DNA of 64,000 nucleotides from Turnera subulata (taxonomy: Eukaryota > Streptophyta > Magnoliopsida > Malpighiales > Passifloraceae). The stretch spans positions 137,205 to 201,204 of the forward strand of contig JAKUCV010000840.1 of assembly GCA_028386065.3 (NCBI GenBank). The letters are read 5' to 3'. The position numbers and the translations under genes were made by a program. The notes under the pieces were generated by a model. It had not been told where the DNA came from, ran no database searches, and saw nothing but the letters and a program-made list of their open reading frames with translations. This document shows, in pieces, positions 57,926 through 64,000 of this stretch. Each line of letters opens with the position of its first letter. Positions within the stretch are counted from its first letter, which is position 1.

Positions 57926-58156
57926 GTCAGTTTCAGCCTCTATATGTGTAATCCCCACAGATCTCGCCAGCCACAGCTTATCCCACAGTGCCATGGCCTC
58001 CGCCATGAGGGGATCAAATACAGGCCCATTCTGTTTAGCGAATGCAACTACACATTGACCATACTCATTTCGAATTACTCCTCCAGCGCCTCCCTTCCCA
58101 GCACTGTCATCTAAGGCCCCATCAACATTGAGCTTCAACCAATTTCTTGCCGGCGG
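57926..58156 (-). pseudogene. LINE RNase H-like fragment, copy 1
   Basis: The minus-strand frame reads PPARNWLKLNVDGALDDSAG, GGAGGVIRNEYGQCVVAFA, MAEAMALWDKLWLARSVG and IEAETD. This is the plant LINE RNase H domain with the first two catalytic Asp/Glu positions (NVDG and AEAMAL) and the third acidic block (EAETD). It is cut on its N-side by E2 and on its C-side by the A LTR scrap. The ATG of the apparent frame lies in the E2 terminus (MKIRGV), so it is accidental. Confidence 0.8.
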
Positions 58157-60488
58157 TGTAACGCCCCGGATTTTCATAATTTGATTTTTTTGGAATTTTT
58201 GAAATTTTTATTCCAATTTTTCCCTTGAGGAATTTTCGAATTTTTTTGGGACTAGGAAAATAAATTATTTTACCTTGGTTATATCAGAATTAAGTGGTTT
58301 GTAGGTCGGGTATGGCTTTCGTTGGAGATAAAACGAGTTTCGGGAGGAAACGAGGGGTTTACGGTAGTTTTAGATTAAACTACGGTTTTGGGTAAAAGGA
58401 AAAGAAAAAAAAAACAACAAAACCCACAAACCCTAGCGGGCGTTGACCATGGGCGAGTTGACCGCGCCTTAGTTCAAAACAACGTCGTTTTGGACCAGCC
58501 GACCAACCCTAACTCCCTTCCCTTTCTTTCTTTCTTTTCTCCTCACTTCTCTTTTCTTCCTCTCTTCTCCCCACCCGACGACACCCCTCTTCCTTTTCTC
58601 TCTCTCTCCCCCCTCCCCCCCCACGGAATCCTCTTCTCCGATTTGTGGCTACAATCGGATTGTCCCTGAATCCCCTCTCTTCCTCTTCACACTCCCTCAC
58701 TCTCGTCGTCAACAGCCAATCGCATACCTCTATTCTCCTCGCCGTTCACCGCAGCTTCATCTCCCTCGCCGCAACTGGTGCACGCCACCGCAGTCGGGAA
58801 GGGAAGGAGCCACGAGCATGGGTGAGTTTTCTTGGTTCTTCTCCTTTTTTCTTTTTCTTCTCGGGTTCTGATTTCTTCCCGGCTTGTGTGTTGGTTGTTG
58901 TTGTTGGCTTTTTGGTGGTCGGACGGTGGCGGGTTCGTGGTTATTGGTGGCGGTTGTGGCAGTTGTTTGTGTGTGTTTGGGTGGTTCGGTTGGTGGTCGG
59001 ATTCCGGGATGGTGTTGCCAATGGGTGTGGTTCGTCTACAGTATATTGGGTTTCTGGGCAGCGACTGTGCGATTACCGGAGGCGGGGTTAGAGTTGTTGA
59101 CGGGTTGATTTTCTTTGGCAGTCAATTCCGGGTAAGGATCTACCTTCCAATTCTTTTGTTAAACGATGTAATGGTCTATGGGTGGTTGTGTCAGTCTTTT
59201 TAGTTGTTGCAGATTTGGTTGTTTTGGGAAGTGGCAGAATCATTTTGGTGTGGTTGAAAATTTTCCGGCGAGGTTGGCCGGAATCCGGTGAGGCTCGGGA
59301 ATTTTCTTGCGAGGGCTCGGGTACTTTCCGGCGAATAGAAATCTTCGCGGATTATTTACGGTATTTATTCCTGGGATAAGACTCGGTTTTATTTGTACAT
59401 AAACTAATGTTATCGGCACATGTACATTTAAACATTAAAGAGGTTAGTGGAATACTGAGAGCGGGGAGTGAGTGTGTGTGGCCGGAAATTTACCGACACG
59501 GGTAGAACCGTAGGACGGGAACATTTGGGCTCGGGGATGACCTTAGAACGGTATTTAGGAAAAACCGGGCCCAGGCCCAACAATCTAACCTTTTGGACCC
59601 TTGGATAATTCTTAGACTTTAACAGGTGGGCTTAAAGCCCAATGGCATAAATGGTTAGTTTTGGACTTTAAGGAATGGGCTCTAAGCCCGAATTCATAAA
59701 TTGGGTTTATTGCAGACTTAAGGAAGTGGGCCTTAGGCCCGAGAAAATGTTCTGGACTTAGATGGGCTTAAGCCCGGTTAACCTTAGGTCCTTGTCTTTG
59801 GGGTTTTAGTGAGGAGATATACCCTGTTGTGCTTAGACCCTGAAATTTCTTAACCGGGTAGTTTGGGTCGGGTTTCACTCAGTTGAGCATATAAGTATCA
59901 TGCATTCACGGTTTCTTATAATTGCTTTGTAATTAATGTGTGTGCCGGTATTCTGGCACGGGTAGTACCTCGGGCGCTGGAGAATCTTTCTTGGGGAAAG
60001 CTCCACAGGATAATCGTCGTTGAGGTGACTTTATAAGTCTTTTTTATGTTTGTATGCATGTGCTGGTTAGATTGGTTTGTCTGAGTTGCATGCCTTGTTT
60101 GCTAACATGCCACGATCTGTATTGTGTGCCTGTGTGTTACTAGTTGCCTAATGAGCATGACTTTTAAATTGTTATGGGATATAACATGTGGAGTGATTTT
60201 GGGTGATCTGTGTGATGTACTGTGGGTTGGAAACCCAGATGCTTGATTGAGATGATAATTCACACAACCCTGTTAAATCACAACTCTTGGCACACATGAA
60301 CTTATAAGTATGAATAAGAATAATGTACAATAAAAGATAGGCTACTGCATGTTGATGACCGGTTGGTTCGAGCGGGAAGTGATACCCCTCCGGTTTGCAT
60401 GCGGGATAGCATGGTATATGCGGTTTAGCATATGGGTCTGTGATGACCGGTTCTACCTCCCTCCTTCTACCTCCCCCTTTCTACCTCC

Positions 60489-60520
<32 letters not shown>

Positions 60521-60795
60521 ATGGTTATATTTGGGCTTCATGCCTGGTTATATTGGGCTTATGCCTAGTTGTCTCATGAGACGGGACCGAGCTCGACGCA
60601 CACAGTAGGGGGCCCTGAATAATAAATATAATAGTAAAACTTGACACATAAACAGATGTAAACCATAAATTGATTGCTTATATGCTGTTGGCATGTTAGT
60701 ACTGGTTATTGGGTGTTTTCTTACTTGTGCTTGTTTCTCTACTCTCCTTTCGAGCTTGCTTTGCACACCTACATAACTAGATTTATAGTGCTCAC
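58157..60795 (+). mobile_element. Gypsy-type LTR E2, right end truncated by the tandem junction
   Basis: Starts TGTAACGCCCCGGATTTTCA and is homologous to E1 in the opposite orientation. It has acggttttgggt, a pyrimidine-rich leader (58505-58625), gggcttaaagccc-type palindromes (59620-59775) and a (CT)n run (60492-60520). Relative to E1, about 0.4 kb at the 3' end is missing because copy 2 of the duplication begins. Open frames such as 58645-59091 read through the leader and lack domains. Confidence 0.8.
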
Positions 60796-60796
60796 T

Positions 60797-61196
60797 TGTG
60801 AAGAAAGATGAGTGCTCAAATGGATTTAGATAATTTGTACTATACCGGATTCCGACCGAAGGCGTTGAAGCTAAAAGTTCTTTGTTGCGCTATCCATCTC
60901 AGCATGACCCAGTACTACAAGAACACCTTATCTTGTCTAATAAAACTATATTAGTTGACAGCAGCAGCAACTTCAACCATTCTGCAGCAAGCAATTCATC
61001 AAAGGAGGAGATAATTTTCCACAACTTAGCTGGAGATTTCTGGACTGATTCATTGCTTGACAGTATCTGGCTTTTCTTTTCTGGCTCAATTACTTTTCTG
61101 GGTATTAGTTCACATAGATTCATGTCTTTCATGTTGTTTAGGTTATTTCAAAATTTTAATTCACTTCAGTGTTTGTTAGTGCGTTTTGATCCTTGA
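60797..61196 (+). pseudogene. MYB C-terminal tail, copy 2
   Basis: A near-identical copy of 57361-57760. The R3 DNA-binding part is not duplicated; only the last codons before the stop and the tail are present. Confidence 0.55.
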
Positions 61197-61221
61197 TACA
61201 AGGATCTTTCAAGAGTATTTA

Positions 61222-61361
61222 TTATGACCCAAGAATTGTGTGACAAGTCAACCACTATCATGCTACGGGTCGTTTGCTCAGTGAGGCTGGTATTATTAGT
61301 TTGTTATTGTGTGTCTAACTGTCATCTTGTTATTGGCTATCTTGTAACAGATATTAGACCT
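61222..61361 (+). repeat. Element A LTR fragment, copy 2
   Basis: Same as 57786-57925. Confidence 0.7.
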
Positions 61362-61587
61362 GTCAGTTTCAGCCTCTATATGTGTAATCCCCACAGATCT
61401 CGCCAGCCACAGCCCATAGTGCCATGGCCTCCGCCATGAGGGGATCAAATACAGGCCCATTCTGTTTAGCGAATGCAACTACACATTGACCATACTCTTT
61501 TCGAATTACTCCTCCAGCGCCTCCCTTCCCAGCACTGTCATCTAAGGCCCCATCAACATTGAGCTTCAACCAATTTCTTGCCGGCGG
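61362..61587 (-). pseudogene. LINE RNase H-like fragment, copy 2
   Basis: Same domain as copy 1. The small deletion near 61412 shifts the frame after AEAMALW, so this copy is further broken. Confidence 0.8.
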
Positions 61588-64000
61588 TGTAACGCCCCGG
61601 ATTTTCATAATTTGATTTTTTTGGAATTTTTGAAATTTTTATTCCAATTTTTCCCTTGAGGAATTTTCGAATTTTTTTGGGACTAGGAAAATAAATTATT
61701 TTACCTTGGTTATATCAGAATTAAGTGGTTTGTAGGTCGGGTATGGCTTTCGTTGGAGATAAAACGAGTTTCGGGAGGAAACGAGGGGTTTACGGTAGTT
61801 TTAGATTAAACTACGTCGTTTTGGGTAAAAGGAAAAGAAAAAAAAAACAACAAAACCCACAAACCCTAGCGGGCGTTGACCAAGGGCGAGTTGACCGCGC
61901 CTTAGTTCAAAATGACATCGTTTTGGACCAGCCGGCCAACCCTAACTCCCTTCCCTTTCTTTCTTTCTTTTCTCCTCACTTCTCTTTTCTTCCTCTCTTC
62001 TCCTCACCCGACGGCACCCCTCTTCCTTTTCTCTCTCTCTCTCTCTTTCTCTCTCCCCCCTCCCCTCCCCCACGGAATCCTCTTCTCCGATTTGTGGCTA
62101 CAATCGGATTGTCCCTGAATCCCCTCTCTTCCTCTTCACACTCCCTCACTCTCGTCGTCAACAGCCAATCGCATACCTTTATTCTCCTCGCCGTTCACCG
62201 CAGCTTCGTCTCCCTCGCCGCAACTGGTGCACGCCGCCGCAGTCGGGAAGGGAAGGAGCCACGAGCATGGGTGAGTTTTCTTGGTTCTTCTCCTTTTTTC
62301 TTTTTCTTCTCGGGTTCTGATTTCTTCCCGGCTTGTGTGTTGGTTGTTGTTGTTGGCTTTGTGGTGGTCGGACGGTGGCGGGTTCGTGGTTATTGGTGGC
62401 GGTTGTTGCAGTTGTTTGTGTATGTTTGTGTGGTTCGGCTGGTGGTCGGATTCCGGGATGGTGTTGCCAATGGGTGTGGTTCGTCTACAGTATATTAGGT
62501 TTCTGGGCAGCGGCTGTGCGATTACCGGAGGCGGGGTTAGAGTTGTTGACGGGTTGATTTTCTTTGGCAGTCAATTTCGGGTAAGGATCTACCTTCCAAT
62601 TCTTTTGTTAAACGATGTAATGGTCTATGGGTGGTTGTGTCAGTCTTTTTAGTTGTTGCAGATTTGGTTATTTTGGGAAGTGGCAGAATCATTTTGGTGT
62701 GGTTGAAAATTTTCCTGCGAGGTTGGCCGGAATCCGGTGAGGCTCGGAAATTTTCTTGCGAGGGCTCGGGTACTTTCCGACGAACAGAAATCTTCGCGGA
62801 TTATTTACGGTATTTATTCCTGGGATAAGACTCGGTTTTATTTGTACATAAACTAATGTTATCGGCACATGTACATTTAAACATTAAAGAGGTTAGTGGA
62901 ATACTGAGAGCGGGGAGTGAGTGTGTGTGGCTGGAAATTTACCGACACGGGTAGAACCGTAGGACGGGAACATTTGGGCTCGGGGATGACCTTAGAACGG
63001 TATTTAGGAAAAACCGGGCCCAGGCCCAACAATCTAACCTTTTGGACCCTTGGATAATTCTTAGACTTTAACAGGTGGGCTTAAAGCCCAATGGCATAAA
63101 TGGTTAGTTTTGGACTTTAAGGAATGGGCTCTAAGCCCGAATTCATAAATTGGGTTTATTGCAGACTTAAGGAAGTGGGCCTTAGGCCCGAGAAAATGTT
63201 CTGGACTTAGATGGGCTTAAGCCCGGTTAACCTTAGGTCCTTGTCTTTGGGGTTTTAGTGAGGAGATATACCCTGTTGTGCTTAGACCCTGAAATTTCTT
63301 AACCGGGTAGTTTGGGTCGGGTTTCACTCAGTTGAGCATATAAGTATCATGCATGCACGGTTTCTTATAATTGCTTTGTAATTAATGTGTGTGCCGGTAT
63401 TCTGGCACGGGTAGTACCTCGGGCGCTGGAGAATCTTTCTTGGGGAAAGCTCCACAGGATAATCGTCGTTGAGGTGACTTTATAAGTCTTTTTTATGTTT
63501 GTATGCATGTGCTGGTTAGATTGGTTTGTCTGAGTTGCATGCCTTGTTTGCTAACATGCCACGATCTCAATTGTGTGCCTGTGTGTTACTAGTTGCCTAA
63601 TGAGCATGACTTTTAAATTGTTATGGGATATAACATGTGGAGTGATTTTGGGTGATCTCTGTGATGTACTGTGGGTTGGAAACCCAGATGCTTGATTGAG
63701 ATGATAATTCACACAACCCTGTTAAATCACAACTCTTGGCACACATGAACTTATAAGTATGAATAAGAATAATGTACAATAAAAGATAGGCTACTGCGTG
63801 TTGATGACCGGTTGGTTCGAGCGGGAAGTGATACCCCTCGGGTTTGCATGCGGGATAGCATGGTATATGCGGTTTAGCATATGGGTCTGTGATGACCGGT
63901 TCTACCTCCCTCCTTCTACCTCCCCCTTTCTACCTCCCTCTTTCTCTCTGTCTCTCTCTCTCTCTCTATGGTTATATTTGGGCTTCATGCCTGGTTATAT
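61588..64000 (+). mobile_element. Gypsy-type LTR E3, incomplete at window end
   Basis: TGTAACGCCCCGG start and the same order of parts as E2. It keeps the complete actacgtcgttttggg motif (61809) where E2 has lost a few bases. It may be complete beyond the window and so could show the true right boundary and TSD of the original insertion. Confidence 0.8.

Larger units (their letters stand above)
57360..60795 (+). repeat. Tandem duplication unit 1 (about 3.43 kb)
   Basis: Begins at ttgtgaagaaagatgagtgc and ends inside an E-type LTR at ttatagtgctcac. It contains the MYB tail, an element A LTR piece, a LINE RNase H fragment and E2. The second copy starts at 60796 with the same text. Confidence 0.92.
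60796..64000 (+). repeat. Tandem duplication unit 2, running off the window
   Basis: Repeats unit 1 with scattered single-base changes and small indels, for example loss of six bases near 61412 (cagcccatagtgcc versus cagcttatcccacagtgcc) and a longer CT tract near 62031-62055. The right end is outside the window. Confidence 0.92.

Noticed and set aside
57860..58177. A complete RNase H-like gene starting MKIRGV
   Set aside because: The start codon lies in the terminus of LTR E2, and the last 20 codons are element A LTR sequence; only the middle is LINE RNase H.
61725..62498. 257-codon frame on the plus strand
   Set aside because: It crosses the pyrimidine-rich leader of LTR E3. The equivalent region of E2 is broken and E1 does not preserve it, so it is not under coding constraint.

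Overview
The window is nuclear DNA from a flowering plant, most likely a eudicot. It is almost entirely intergenic, repeat-rich sequence. I found no intact host gene. Nearly everything I can explain is transposable element: Ty1/copia and Ty3/gypsy retrotransposons, solo LTRs, LINE relics, one Mutator-like (MULE) element, two small DNA transposons and a Cassandra TRIM. Most protein-coding traces carry stops or frameshifts. Many element ends can be fixed to the base because target-site duplications (TSDs) are still visible.

Layout, left to right. 1-3560: 3' end of a SIRE/Maximus-like copia element (env-like 3' ORF, polypurine tract, long 3' LTR), then a large ATT/ATC microsatellite. 5411-7052: 5'-truncated LINE relic, followed by 1.3 kb of extremely AT-rich DNA. 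8719-9287: hAT-type miniature element with a perfect 8-bp TSD, then a 24-bp poly-C run. 9318-13655: decayed copia gag-pol on the minus strand. 14889-20423: an Athila-type gypsy element bounded by TSD GAAAA, deleted for most of pol. 20826-27306: a MULE with a minus-strand, intron-containing transposase pseudogene, a convergent plus-strand GRF zinc-finger pseudogene, and a Mutator-type MITE inside a transposase intron. 27307-36933: copia element C1 (minus strand) carrying a 3.1-kb solo LTR (E1). 36934-57925: remnants of a gypsy-type element A (plus strand) that was split twice, by a 1.9-kb solo LTR (38245-40160) and by the 14.6-kb copia element C2 (42339-56936, TSD GTATG).

C2 itself contains a solo LTR H (TSD ACTAT) and a large LTR-type insert F (TSD TAAAA). 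F contains a complete Cassandra TRIM (TSD TTAAT) whose LTRs carry the 5S rRNA-like region. This gives a four-deep nest A > C2 > F > Cassandra with readable insertion order.

Right of C2, element A resumes in the reading frame of its gag and runs into a truncated, intronless R2R3-MYB fragment, which looks like a captured host gene piece. From 57360 to the right edge, a 3.43-kb unit (MYB tail, LTR scrap, LINE RNase H fragment, E-type LTR) is present in two near-identical tandem copies.

The less ordinary items are the gag-MYB chimera, the MULE with a convergent GRF gene and duplicated C-terminal mini-exons, paired 12-bp palindromes at 21-22-bp spacing in solo LTR I, the expanded AT-rich leader array in C2, and the recent tandem duplication. 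All family names rest on motif recognition by eye; no database search was run.
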